From Novosphingobium sp. 28-62-57 (lineage in GTDB: Bacteria > Pseudomonadota > Alphaproteobacteria > Sphingomonadales > Sphingomonadaceae): a DNA stretch of 64,000 nt. The notes under the pieces were generated by a model. It ran no database searches. It worked only from the letters and a program-made list of their open reading frames with translations, and was not told the DNA's origin. Positions 1 to 7,609 of the stretch are shown one piece after another. Every line of letters begins with the position of its first letter. The first letter of the stretch is position 1. The translations under genes and the position numbers were made by a program. The stretch is taken from positions 620,001-684,000 of the forward strand of contig NCGO01000001.1 in the NCBI GenBank assembly GCA_002256985.1. Reading direction: 5' to 3'.

Positions 1-78
1 TCCATTGGCCGTTAAGCCCAACCGGCGCGTGAAACAAGGCCGCACAGCCTGTTCAAGCGGGCAGGTGCCGAACAAGGC

Positions 79-105
79 CCGGCGCGGATGACTTTGCCGC
101 GCCGG
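79..105 (-). terminator. Possible terminator after the host-attachment gene
   Basis: A 9-bp GC-rich inverted repeat (CCGGCGCGG / CCGCGCCGG, 9-nt loop) lies just beyond the stop of the minus-strand gene. Read on the minus strand it is followed by only a weak T-rich tract, so intrinsic termination is plausible but not certain. Nothing else is visible in bases 1-121. Confidence 0.45.
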
Positions 106-121
106 AACAGTGTTCGCATGC

Positions 122-526
122 TTACTTGCTGCGCAGGGCTGCGATGATCTGCGGGGGCTGGCGGTCCATGAAATCCTTGGCCAGTTCACCTATCACGGCA
201 TGTTCCACGGCTTTGCTGTAATGATGGCGCAGTTCGCCCAGAGTGCGCGGCGGCGCGATCACCACGAGCTGTTCGATCTTGTGGTCCTGCACCTGCCGGT
301 TCAGCCATTCGGCCACGGCAGCGGCGTGGGCGTCTTCATCGCGCTGGTTGCCCGATGGGTTGGCTGAGCTGGTGCCATGACGGTTGCCCGAACCGTGATT
401 GCTTTCAACCAGTTCCGGAGTGGCCATTTCGGTCAGTTCCGGCTCGGCTTCGGTCCCGCTGTTGCGCAGGATCTGCCAGTCTTCGCCATCGACAAGCGCG
501 ATGACGGCACCATGAGGGATCAACAT
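122..526 (-). CDS. Host-attachment family protein (baeRF / Host_attach)
   Basis: This 134-residue protein resembles the Host_attach family (first described as proteins needed for attachment to host cells; structurally an eRF1-like bacterial fold). Its biochemical role in free-living bacteria is unknown. The N-terminus (MLIPHGAVIALVDGEDWQIL) is the family's first beta strand, the middle is a polar low-complexity linker with SNHGSGNRHG, and the C-terminal half (QLVVIAPPRTLGELRHHYSK) is the conserved alpha/beta part. I chose the internal ATG at 526 over the longer frame to 589 because it starts at the conserved strand and has a GGAG about 10 nt upstream. It is divergent from recG and appears to be transcribed alone. 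It is probably cytoplasmic, as no signal peptide is visible. Confidence 0.85.
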   Translation of the reverse strand: MLIPHGAVIALVDGEDWQILRNSGTEAEPELTEMATPELVESNHGSGNRHGTSSANPSGNQRDEDAHAAAVAEWLNRQVQDHKIEQLVVIAPPRTLGELRHHYSKAVEHAVIGELAKDFMDRQPPQIIAALRSK

Positions 527-659
527 CGTGGGTAAACTCCTGTGATTGTGGCTTCTGAACGAACGAAGCGCCCAGTCGGGACCAATCACCTTGCGCTACG
601 TCAAATTGCCTTGATTTTCCGATGTGGCGAAACGCTCGCGCGCAGCCTATGTCGGCGGC

Positions 660-2717
660 ATGCGTCCCGATGTGCTCAATCCCCTGTTCGCCGAAACCGG
701 CAGCCTGAAAGGTGTGGGGCAGGGCTTGTCGCGCCCCTTGGAAAAGCTGGGGCTGGGGCGGGTGCGGGATATCGCCTACCACTTGCCCGAACGCTGGGTC
801 TTGCGCCGCGCGGTGGGCAATCTGGACGAGGCGGGTCTTGGCGAACAGATTGTCCTGCCGCTCACCCCACGCGAATACCGCCAACCTGCTGGGCGCGGGC
901 CATTCCGGGTCATGGCCGAGGATGCGGTCGGCAATTACGTGGCGCTCACCTATTTCGGCCGCGCGGCCTACAGCGGCAAAAAGCAGCTTCCCATCGGCGA
1001 AAAGCGCTGGGTGGCCGGGCGGCTCGATCAATATGGTCAGACCTGGCAGATGGTCCACCCCGATCACGTGAGCGAAGACAGCGCCGGGATGATCGGCCAG
1101 TTGACCGAGCCGGTCTATGCCCTGTCCGAAGGCCTGACGCAGAACCGCATTCAGGGCCTTGTACAACAGGCCCTGACGCATTTGCCCGACCTGCCCGAAT
1201 GGATCGAGCCGGGCCTTGCCGCGCGCAACGACTGGCCGCGCTGGCACGATGCCCTGCGTGCCGCGCACAAGGGCGAGGACAAGGCCGCGCGCGACCGGCT
1301 CGCTTATGACGAGCTGCTGGCCAACAGCCTTGCCCTGCTGCTGGTGCGCCAAAGCAACCGCGCCAAAAAAGGCACGCCGCTCCATGGCGACGGGCGCTTG
1401 CGGGCCAAGCTGAACCTGCCGTTCGAACTTACCGGAGCGCAAAAGCGCGCCATCGCCGAGATCGAAAGCGACGTGGCACAAGGCGCGCCGATGCTGCGGT
1501 TGCTGCAAGGCGATGTTGGATCAGGCAAAACAGCGGTGGCGCTCAACGCCATGCTGATCGCGGTAGAGGCCGGAGGTCAGGCCGCCTTGCTGGCCCCCAC
1601 CGAAATCCTCGCACGGCAACACGCCGAAACGCTGACGCGCATGGTCGCAGGAACCGGTGTGAACATCGCGCTACTGACTGGGCGGGACAAGGGCAGGGCG
1701 CGCGAATCGATCCTGATGGGCCTGCTTGATGGCAGCATCGACATCTGCGTTGGCACGCACGCGATCTTTCAGGACACGGTAGCCTATCGCAATCTGGCGC
1801 TGGTGGTGATCGACGAACAGCACCGCTTTGGTGTGGGTCAGAGGCTGATGTTGACGCAAAAGGCGCGGCGAACACCGCATTGTCTGGCGATGACCGCAAC
1901 GCCGATCCCGCGCACGCTGACGCTGGCCCAATATGGCGAAATGGACGTCTCGCGGCTCGATGAAATGCCACCGGGTCGGCAGGCGATTGATACGCGGGTC
2001 GTGGCGCAAGAGCGGTTGGACGACGTGATCGAAGGCATCGGTCGGCACATTGCCAAAGGTGCGCAGGCTTACTGGGTCTGTCCGATGGTCCACGAACAGG
2101 AAACGTCAGACATCGCCGCCGCCGAAGCGCGCCACGCGCTGTTGCAGGAACGTTTTGGCGACACCGTGGTCATGGTCCACGGCCAGTTACGGCCCGAGGC
2201 CAAGGATGCCGCGATGGAGCGCTTTGCCCGCGGCGATGCCAAGCTGCTGGTCGCAACCACGGTGATCGAAGTGGGCGTGGACGTACCCAACGCCACGCTG
2301 ATGGTCATCGAACAAGCCGAACGCTTCGGCCTTGCCCAGTTGCACCAGTTGCGCGGGCGGGTAGGGCGGGGCAGCCAGCAATCGACCTGCCTGCTGCTGC
2401 GCGGCGATGCGCTTTCCGAAACCGGGCGGGAACGCCTGGCGCTGATGCGTGAGACGCAGGACGGGTTCAGACTGGCCGAGGAAGACTTGCGGCTGCGGGG
2501 GGGCGGTGAACTGCTTGGCACCCGGCAATCGGGCGATACGCCCTTCAGGGTCGCCGATTTCGAACAGATCGCGCGGTTGCTGCCCTTGGCGCACGATGAT
2601 GCGCGGCTGCTGATGGAGCGCGACGGCGGCCTGTCATCTCCACGCGGGGAGGCGGCGCGGCTGCTGCTCTATCTGTTCGAACGCGATTGGGGCGTGCAAT
2701 TGCTGCGGGGTGGCTGA
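660..2717 (+). CDS. recG: ATP-dependent DNA helicase RecG
   Basis: RecG is a monomeric superfamily 2 helicase that remodels stalled replication forks and branch-migrates Holliday junctions. The product is about 685 residues, normal for the family. An N-terminal wedge/OB region comes first (KGVGQGLSRPLEKLGLGRVR and DIAYHLPERW), then helicase domain 1 with Walker A GDVGSGKTAVAL and the DEQH box (VVIDEQHRFGVGQR), then motif III TATPIPRTL, and domain 2 with VATTVIEVGVDVPNA and QLRGRVGRG. The C-terminal RecG-type region (LRLRGGGELLGTRQSG) is present. The ATG at 660 begins the conserved N-terminus; the frame extends 12 codons further upstream without a good ribosome site. A strong hairpin terminator follows. 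Confidence 0.97.
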   Translation: MRPDVLNPLFAETGSLKGVGQGLSRPLEKLGLGRVRDIAYHLPERWVLRRAVGNLDEAGLGEQIVLPLTPREYRQPAGRGPFRVMAEDAVGNYVALTYFGRAAYSGKKQLPIGEKRWVAGRLDQYGQTWQMVHPDHVSEDSAGMIGQLTEPVYALSEGLTQNRIQGLVQQALTHLPDLPEWIEPGLAARNDWPRWHDALRAAHKGEDKAARDRLAYDELLANSLALLLVRQSNRAKKGTPLHGDGRLRAKLNLPFELTGAQKRAIAEIESDVAQGAPMLRLLQGDVGSGKTAVALNAMLIAVEAGGQAALLAPTEILARQHAETLTRMVAGTGVNIALLTGRDKGRARESILMGLLDGSIDICVGTHAIFQDTVAYRNLALVVIDEQHRFGVGQRLMLTQKARRTPHCLAMTATPIPRTLTLAQYGEMDVSRLDEMPPGRQAIDTRVVAQERLDDVIEGIGRHIAKGAQAYWVCPMVHEQETSDIAAAEARHALLQERFGDTVVMVHGQLRPEAKDAAMERFARGDAKLLVATTVIEVGVDVPNATLMVIEQAERFGLAQLHQLRGRVGRGSQQSTCLLLRGDALSETGRERLALMRETQDGFRLAEEDLRLRGGGELLGTRQSGDTPFRVADFEQIARLLPLAHDDARLLMERDGGLSSPRGEAARLLLYLFERDWGVQLLRGG

Positions 2718-2727
2718 ATGCAGCGAA

Positions 2728-2758
2728 GGGCGGCACCGAACATGGTGCCGCCCCTTTT
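2728..2758 (+). terminator. Rho-independent terminator of recG
   Basis: A perfect 10-bp stem (GGGCGGCACC / GGTGCCGCCC) with a 6-nt loop is followed by CTTTT. It sits 11 bases after the recG stop. It may also act against the convergent gene, which ends only 10 bases further on. Confidence 0.85.
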
Positions 2759-2767
2759 GCGGTAATC

Positions 2768-3334
2768 TCAGTTTGCAGCCGTTGGTGCCGCGCTCTTGGT
2801 AGCATCGGCAAATTGCTGGGCGGTCATGCCCATGAACAGGCCGGTTGCACCCTTGCCCACGGCCGTGCGGGGCAACTTGACCTTGGTGGTGCCAGTATCA
2901 AGAATGAAGTCGGCCTCAGCCACTTCGCTAATCTTGCCCAGCACGGTCGTGCCGTCAGAGGCATGGACCGGCGCATCAACCACGATCGCCGCTGCCAAAG
3001 CTTCCTTGGCCGCAGCCGCAGCCTTTTCGGCGGCTTCATCGAGTTGCACCTTGGTCAGGCCAAGCACCGGGCCCTTCGGACTGGTGCCCAGCGCCGACAG
3101 CGCCAGCGTGGCGGTGTTCTTGCCGGTATCGATCACGAAATTGGGGGCCGCAATGCTCTTGATCGTGCCCACTTCGGCACCGGCAGCATCATACACCATG
3201 GCACCGACCGCTGGCGTCGTCGCGGCAGGTGCAGCGGTTGCAGGCGTGGGGGCTGCGGCCTGCTGAGCAATTGCGGGCGTGGCAAGTGGAGTTGCGGCCA
3301 CAAGCAAAGAAATCGTCAGGGTACGCAGTTTCAC
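2768..3334 (-). CDS. Secreted protein with two PRC-barrel-like repeats
   Basis: I do not recognise a named family. The 188-residue product begins with a clear signal peptide (MKLRTLTISLLVAATPLATP, cleavage near AIAQQA), so it is probably periplasmic. After an Ala/Pro/Thr-rich stretch there are two copies of a similar module. Copy 1 runs from GAMVYDAAGAEVGTI through NFVIDTGKNTATL to GLTKVQLDEA; copy 2 from APVHASDGTTVLGKI through DFILDTGTTKVKLPR to GMTAQQFADA. The V-x-D-x-x-G-x-x-(V/L)-G-x-I pattern recalls PRC-barrel repeats. A Lys/Ala-rich helix (EAAEKAAAAAKEALAAA) joins them. It is convergent with recG and alone on its strand. Confidence 0.75.
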   Translation of the reverse strand: MKLRTLTISLLVAATPLATPAIAQQAAAPTPATAAPAATTPAVGAMVYDAAGAEVGTIKSIAAPNFVIDTGKNTATLALSALGTSPKGPVLGLTKVQLDEAAEKAAAAAKEALAAAIVVDAPVHASDGTTVLGKISEVAEADFILDTGTTKVKLPRTAVGKGATGLFMGMTAQQFADATKSAAPTAAN

Positions 3335-3567
3335 GGATGGGGGTTTCCTGTCCAGTTAATGGGATAACCCCGCAAAGGTCAGGAAAATTCCGCATCAGCG
3401 AAAGGGTCTTTGCGCTCTTCGCGAAGGAATATGCGGTGAATTGAATGACTTGTGCATAAGCTGCGATGAATGGAGCCGGGTATCAATCGCAAATCGCAAT
3501 CGGATTGTAGGCATTAACGTTCAAGCTTCAAATGCTGTGGTGTGGCGGGACGCTCCCCGGAAAAAAA

Positions 3568-3742
3568 GAGAGTTTTCGCGCAGAGAGCGCAAAGGACGCA
3601 GAGACACAGAGATGAAGCGTTGGACCGCAGGTCCAGCTACTCTCTTGCTTTTGCGAAAAACGCGGCGTCCGGCTTCGTGAAACGGCTTCGCCGATGCAGC
3701 AACATCTGCGCGCCCTCTGCGCCCTCTGCGCGAAACCCTTTT
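3568..3742 (+). repeat. Copy 1 of a ~180-bp dispersed inverted-repeat element (family A)
   Basis: A left arm of TTTCGCGCAGAG and GGACGCAGAGACACAGAGAT is answered by a right arm rich in CTCTGCG and ending CTGCGCGAAACCC. The core holds TTGCGAAAAACGC, TTCGTGAAACGGCTTCG and a small palindrome GGACCGCAGGTCC. The same arms and core recur near 9.2 kb (opposite orientation), 17.3 kb and, shortened, 30.4 kb. No transposase is encoded. It accounts for most of the stretch between the secreted protein and tRNA-Pro; the remaining bases 3335-3567 hold no convincing gene. Confidence 0.8.
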
Positions 3743-3838
3743 TCTTCTTGATGAAGCGCAGAACCCACGGCGCAAAAAAACCGCCAAACAAAAAGAGCGA
3801 CCCGCAGGCCGCTCTCATTATCACCGCGAAGGGTGAAG

Positions 3839-3915
3839 TGGTCGGGGAAAGAGGATTCGAACCTCCGGCCCCTGCCTCCCGAAGACAGTGCTCTACCAGG
3901 CTGAGCTATTCCCCG
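3839..3915 (-). tRNA. tRNA-Pro (anticodon CGG)
   Basis: The minus strand folds as a 77-nt cloverleaf with encoded CCA. The acceptor arm begins CGGGGAA, the D arm contains AGCTCAGCCTGGTAGAGC, and the anticodon stem-loop CTGTC-TTCGGGA-GGCAG puts CGG at positions 34-36 (bases 3879-3881). The T arm is GGAGGTTCGAATCCTC. It reads CCG proline codons. Confidence 0.95.
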
Positions 3916-4055
3916 ACCGATCCGCCAGCTGGTTTCCCAGCCGCGAGGCAGGCGCGCCCTATACGAGGCGCTGCCGGGACTGGCAAGCAGGTTGGGGCAA
4001 GTTTTTTCCAACCGCAGTTTTGCGCGTTTGGGCCATGCCGGATAGAAGCAGAGCG

Positions 4056-5000
4056 ATGTCCAGTCATGCCGATTCCGCCCGCCATCCCGAATGGCAGTAC
4101 CTCGATCTGATGCGCCATATCTGGCAGCACGGGGATGAGCGCGTTGACCGGACCGGCGTTGGCACACGCTCCGTGTTCGGCGCGCAATTGCGCTTTGACC
4201 TGTCAGATGGGCGCATGCCGCTGCTGACCACCAAGCGCGTGTTCTGGAAGACCGCCACGCGCGAGTTTCTGTGGTTCCTCACCGGTGACACCAACATTCG
4301 CAACCTATGCGCGCAGGGCGTGGAGATCTGGACGGACTGGCCGCTCGCCCGCTATCGCAAGGCAACAGGCGATGATATCTCGCGCGCCGATTTCTCCGCC
4401 CGCATTGTGGCAGACGAAGCTTTCGCGCAAAGTTGGGGCGATCTTGGCCCGGTCTATGGCAAGCAGTGGGTCAATTGGCCGGTCTATGAAGCGGCGGGTG
4501 AGGGCCTTTTCCGCCAGCGCGCGCAGGGCGTCAATCAGGTGGCCGATGTCGTCCACTCGCTGCGGAACAATCCGGGCAGCCGCCGCCATATCGTCGAAGG
4601 GTGGAACGTGGCCGAGCTGGACCAGATGGCGCTGCCGCCCTGCCACAAGACCTACCAGTTCCACGTCAGCGGCAACCGGCTCAATGGCCTGCTCTATCAG
4701 CGCAGCTGCGATGTGGCACTGGGACTGCCGTTCAACTTGTGGGGCGCGGCGCTGTTCATCCGCCTGCTGGCCCAGCAATGCGATCTTGAGCCGGGTGAAC
4801 TGGTGTGGATGGGTGGCGATACGCATCTCTATCTCAATCACGCGGAACTGGTCGAAGCGCAACTTTTGCGGGAACCGGAAGGCAATCCGCGCCTTGCCCT
4901 GTTGCGCCGTCCCGAGGATATCTTCGGCTATCGGATCGAGGATTTCGAAGTGTCCGGATATGCGCCTCAGGGCCAGTTGAGCGCACCGGTTGCCGTCTGA
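4056..5000 (+). CDS. thyA: Thymidylate synthase
   Basis: ThyA methylates dUMP to dTMP using 5,10-methylenetetrahydrofolate. Family signatures are DRTGVGTRSVFG (dUMP-phosphate arginine), the catalytic cysteine in LPPCHKTYQFHV, SCDVALGLPFN and GGDTHLYLNH. At 314 residues it is longer than the 264-residue E. coli enzyme because of extra sequence between TDWPLARYR and GDLGPVYGKQW; this longer layout is seen in other ThyA proteins. The start is placed at ATG 4056, where the conserved part begins; an in-frame ATG at 4035 is an alternative and neither has a strong Shine-Dalgarno. No dihydrofolate reductase gene follows; the next genes form the bkd operon. Confidence 0.96.
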   Translation: MSSHADSARHPEWQYLDLMRHIWQHGDERVDRTGVGTRSVFGAQLRFDLSDGRMPLLTTKRVFWKTATREFLWFLTGDTNIRNLCAQGVEIWTDWPLARYRKATGDDISRADFSARIVADEAFAQSWGDLGPVYGKQWVNWPVYEAAGEGLFRQRAQGVNQVADVVHSLRNNPGSRRHIVEGWNVAELDQMALPPCHKTYQFHVSGNRLNGLLYQRSCDVALGLPFNLWGAALFIRLLAQQCDLEPGELVWMGGDTHLYLNHAELVEAQLLREPEGNPRLALLRRPEDIFGYRIEDFEVSGYAPQGQLSAPVAV

Positions 5001-5008
5001 AACTGTGA

Positions 5009-5046
5009 TTGACTCGCAAAGCTGTGTGAAATAAAATAACACACAG
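5009..5046 (+). promoter_or_regulatory. bkd operon promoter with overlapping palindromic operator
   Basis: TTGACT (5009-5014) is separated by exactly 17 bp from TAAAAT (5032-5037), a strong sigma-70-type promoter. A 7-bp inverted repeat, CTGTGTG (5022-5028) and CACACAG (5040-5046) around an A/T spacer, covers the -10 box. Its position suggests a repressor site. Which regulator binds is not visible, as no regulator gene is adjacent. Confidence 0.7.
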
Positions 5047-5127
5047 TTATAATTTAACACTCGCTCGGCTTTTGCATTTGCATAGGCACCTGCGGGTGGT
5101 GGAGAGTCAGATGCAGGCGTTCCCAAG

Positions 5128-6417
5128 ATGAGCGAAACCGCGCGTGGCAACCTGCCGCAGCTGGCGCTCCATGTGCCGGAACCGAAATTCCGGCCGGGGG
5201 ACAAGGTCGATTATTCGCACCTGACGATACCTCCCGCTGGTGCGCAGCCACGACCGGATGAGCAATGCTCGGCGGCCGAAACGCACCCGCTGTGTCTCGA
5301 TTTGGTGCGCGTGCTGGGTGAGGATCATCACGCTGTCGGTCCGTGGGATCCAAAGCTCGATGCCGAAACACTACGCCGGATGCTACGCACGATGGCGCTC
5401 ACCCGCGCCTTCGATGACCGGATGTATCGCGGGCAGCGGCAGGGCAAGACCAGCTTCTACATGAAGTGCACCGGTGAGGAGGCGACCTCGGTCGCTCCCG
5501 CCATGGCGCTGGCCAATGATGACATGGTCTTCCCCAGCTATCGCCAGCAGGGCATCCTTATCGCGCGCGGCTATCCGATGGTCGACATGATCAACCAGAT
5601 CTATTCGAATCGAGCCGACAAGCTGAAGGGCCGCCAGCTGCCGATCATGTATTCGGCCCGCGAGGCTTCGTTCTTTTCGATCAGCGGCAACCTCGCCACG
5701 CAATATCCGCAAGCCGTGGGTTGGGCCATGGCGAGTGCGATCAAGGGCGACAGCCGGATCGCCGCCACCTGGATTGGTGAGGGGTCTACCGCTGAGGGCG
5801 ATTTCCATTCCGCCATGACGTTCGCCGCGGTTTACAACGCGCCGGTCATCTTCAACGTCGTCAACAACCAGTGGGCGATTTCCAGCTTTTCAGGTTTTGC
5901 CGGGGCCGAGCGGACAACCTTCGCCGCGCGCGCCATCGGCTATGGCATCGCCGGCATCCGCGTTGACGGCAACGATCCGCTGGCTGTTTTTGCCGCAACG
6001 CAGTGGGCGGCCAACCGCGCAAGGTCCAACGCCGGGCCGACACTGATTGAGCACTTTACCTATCGCGCCGAAGGGCACTCCACCTCGGACGATCCGGGCC
6101 AATACCGCTCGGCGCACGAACGCGAGGAATGGCCGCTCGGCGATCCGATCAACCGCCTCAAACTGCACCTCATCGCGCTGGGTGAATGGTCCGAAGCGCA
6201 GCAGGCGGACATGGACCGCGAACTGATGGAACAGGTTAAGGCTGCGACCAAGGAGGCCGAGAAGAACGGCATTCTGGGCCACGGCCTGCACCACCCGTTC
6301 CGCACGATGTTCGAGGACGTGTTCGAGGAATTGCCCTGGCACCTGAAAGAACAGAGCGCGCAGGCCATTCATGAGCGCCGCGTCAAATGGCCCGACTGGA
6401 AGGAGGATGAGGCGTGA
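5128..6417 (+). CDS. bkdA1: Branched-chain 2-oxoacid dehydrogenase E1 alpha subunit
   Basis: This is the thiamine-diphosphate-binding alpha subunit of the E1 component, which decarboxylates the 2-oxoacids of Val, Leu and Ile. The TPP/Mg motif appears as IGEGSTAEGDFH followed about 25 residues on by NVVNNQWAISS (GEG replaces the common GDG). The phosphorylation-loop-like segment YRAEGHSTSDDPGQYR near residue 310 and the substrate-region segment GEEATSVAPAMAL are also present. The 429-residue length, with an N-terminal extension before the dehydrogenase core, fits bacterial BkdA1. It is the first gene of the operon, behind the promoter/operator ending about 80 bp upstream. A repeat-filled gap of 160 bp separates it from bkdA2. 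Confidence 0.93.
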   Translation: MSETARGNLPQLALHVPEPKFRPGDKVDYSHLTIPPAGAQPRPDEQCSAAETHPLCLDLVRVLGEDHHAVGPWDPKLDAETLRRMLRTMALTRAFDDRMYRGQRQGKTSFYMKCTGEEATSVAPAMALANDDMVFPSYRQQGILIARGYPMVDMINQIYSNRADKLKGRQLPIMYSAREASFFSISGNLATQYPQAVGWAMASAIKGDSRIAATWIGEGSTAEGDFHSAMTFAAVYNAPVIFNVVNNQWAISSFSGFAGAERTTFAARAIGYGIAGIRVDGNDPLAVFAATQWAANRARSNAGPTLIEHFTYRAEGHSTSDDPGQYRSAHEREEWPLGDPINRLKLHLIALGEWSEAQQADMDRELMEQVKAATKEAEKNGILGHGLHHPFRTMFEDVFEELPWHLKEQSAQAIHERRVKWPDWKEDEA

Positions 6418-6433
6418 CTTACGCCGCCAGATC

Positions 6434-6574
6434 CCCCCTCCTCTTCAGAGGAGGGGCAGTGAGACTTGGGACTGCGCAGCAGGCCCTAGTCGCAGCGGGG
6501 TGGTGTCTTTTCTGGCCCCAAAACTTCCGCGTGGTTCCACCACCCCCAACCCCCTCCTCTAAAGAGGAGGGGGT
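6434..6574 (+). repeat. Family C palindromic repeat between bkdA1 and bkdA2
   Basis: Two palindromes built on CCCCTCCTCT / AGAGGAGGGG lie at about 6434-6457 and 6550-6573. The right-hand one is preceded by CCACCACCCCCAA. The same arms, including the CCACCA..CCCCAA flank, occur inside rnr at 33304-33432. The 11-bp stem at 6550-6573 ends 4 nt before the bkdA2 ATG, so its 3' arm is also the bkdA2 ribosome binding site. Confidence 0.85.
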
Positions 6575-6577
6575 ACA

Positions 6578-7606
6578 ATGACCGAGTCACCGACCCGCCG
6601 CCTAAACATGATCGAGGCGATCAACGATGCGCTCGACATCATGATGGAACGCGATCCCGATGTTGTCGTGATGGGCGAGGACGTGGGCTACTTCGGCGGC
6701 GTGTTCCGCGCGACGGCGGGCCTGCAGAGGAAGCATGGCAAGACTCGCGTGTTCGACACGCCGATCAGCGAATGCGGGATCATCGGTGTTGCCGTGGGCA
6801 TGGGCGCCTATGGCCTTCGGCCCGTGCCCGAAATCCAGTTTGCCGACTATATCTACCCCGGCCTTGATCAGCTCGTTTCCGAGGCGGCGCGGCTGCGCTA
6901 TCGCTCAGCGGGCGAATTCATCGCCCCGATCACGGTGCGATCTCCGTTCGGCGGCGGTATCTTCGGCGGGCAGACGCACAGCCAGAGCCCCGAGGCGCTG
7001 TTCACGCACGTGTCGGGCATCAAGACGGTCATCCCCGCAACCCCATACGACGCCAAAGGCCTGCTGATCGCCGCGATTGAGGACAACGACCCGGTCATCT
7101 TCTTCGAGCCCAAACGCATCTACAACGGCCCGTTCAACGGCTATTATGACAAGCCGGTTGAGCCTTGGGCCAAACATGCCGACAGCGCTGTGCCGGAGGG
7201 CCATTACACCATCCCGCTGGGCAAGGCGCGGACCGTGCGCGAAGGGGACGCCTTCACCGTGCTCGCCTATGGCACGATGGTCCACGTTGCCGCCGCCGTC
7301 TGCGCCGAAAAGGGCGTCGATGCCGAAATCATCGACTTGCGCACACTGGTTCCGCTCGACATCGCGGCTGTGGAAAAGTCTGTGCAAAAGACCGGCAAAT
7401 GTCTGATCGTCCACGAAGCCACGCGCACTTGCGGCTTTGGCGCAGAGCTATCCGCGCTGGTGCAGGAGCGCTGCTTCTACCACCTCGAAGCCCCGATCGA
7501 GCGCGTCACCGGCTTTGACACGCCTTATCCTCACAGCCTCGAATGGGCCTATTTCCCCGGCCCGGTCCGCATCGGCGAGGCCATCGACCGTCTGATGAAA
7601 GCCTGA
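6578..7606 (+). CDS. bkdA2: Branched-chain 2-oxoacid dehydrogenase E1 beta subunit
   Basis: The beta subunit pairs with BkdA1 in an alpha2-beta2 E1. It shows the transketolase pyrimidine-domain start (MIEAINDALDIMMERDPDVV), the MGEDVGYFGGVFRAT cofactor segment, PVPEIQFADYIYPGLDQ, and a C-terminal domain with EIIDLRTLVPLD and RVTGFDTPYP. Length is 342 residues, close to other E1 beta chains. The start ATG follows an unusually strong purine tract (GAGGAGG, 7 nt away) that is the 3' arm of a family C repeat hairpin, so its translation may depend on melting that hairpin. bkdB begins 3 nt after the stop. Confidence 0.95.
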   Translation: MTESPTRRLNMIEAINDALDIMMERDPDVVVMGEDVGYFGGVFRATAGLQRKHGKTRVFDTPISECGIIGVAVGMGAYGLRPVPEIQFADYIYPGLDQLVSEAARLRYRSAGEFIAPITVRSPFGGGIFGGQTHSQSPEALFTHVSGIKTVIPATPYDAKGLLIAAIEDNDPVIFFEPKRIYNGPFNGYYDKPVEPWAKHADSAVPEGHYTIPLGKARTVREGDAFTVLAYGTMVHVAAAVCAEKGVDAEIIDLRTLVPLDIAAVEKSVQKTGKCLIVHEATRTCGFGAELSALVQERCFYHLEAPIERVTGFDTPYPHSLEWAYFPGPVRIGEAIDRLMKA

Positions 7607-7609
7607 CTC

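Noticed and set aside
405-1508. 367-codon open frame on the minus strand opposite recG
   Set aside because: It lies wholly over recG and its neighbour and its product (poor in recognisable motifs, rich in Ala/Gly/Gln/His) is typical of antisense frames in high-GC DNA.
3568-3742. CRISPR array suggested by repeated CGCAGAG units
   Set aside because: The units are direct and inverted low-complexity arms within one element, without equal spacers, and no cas genes are present anywhere in the window.
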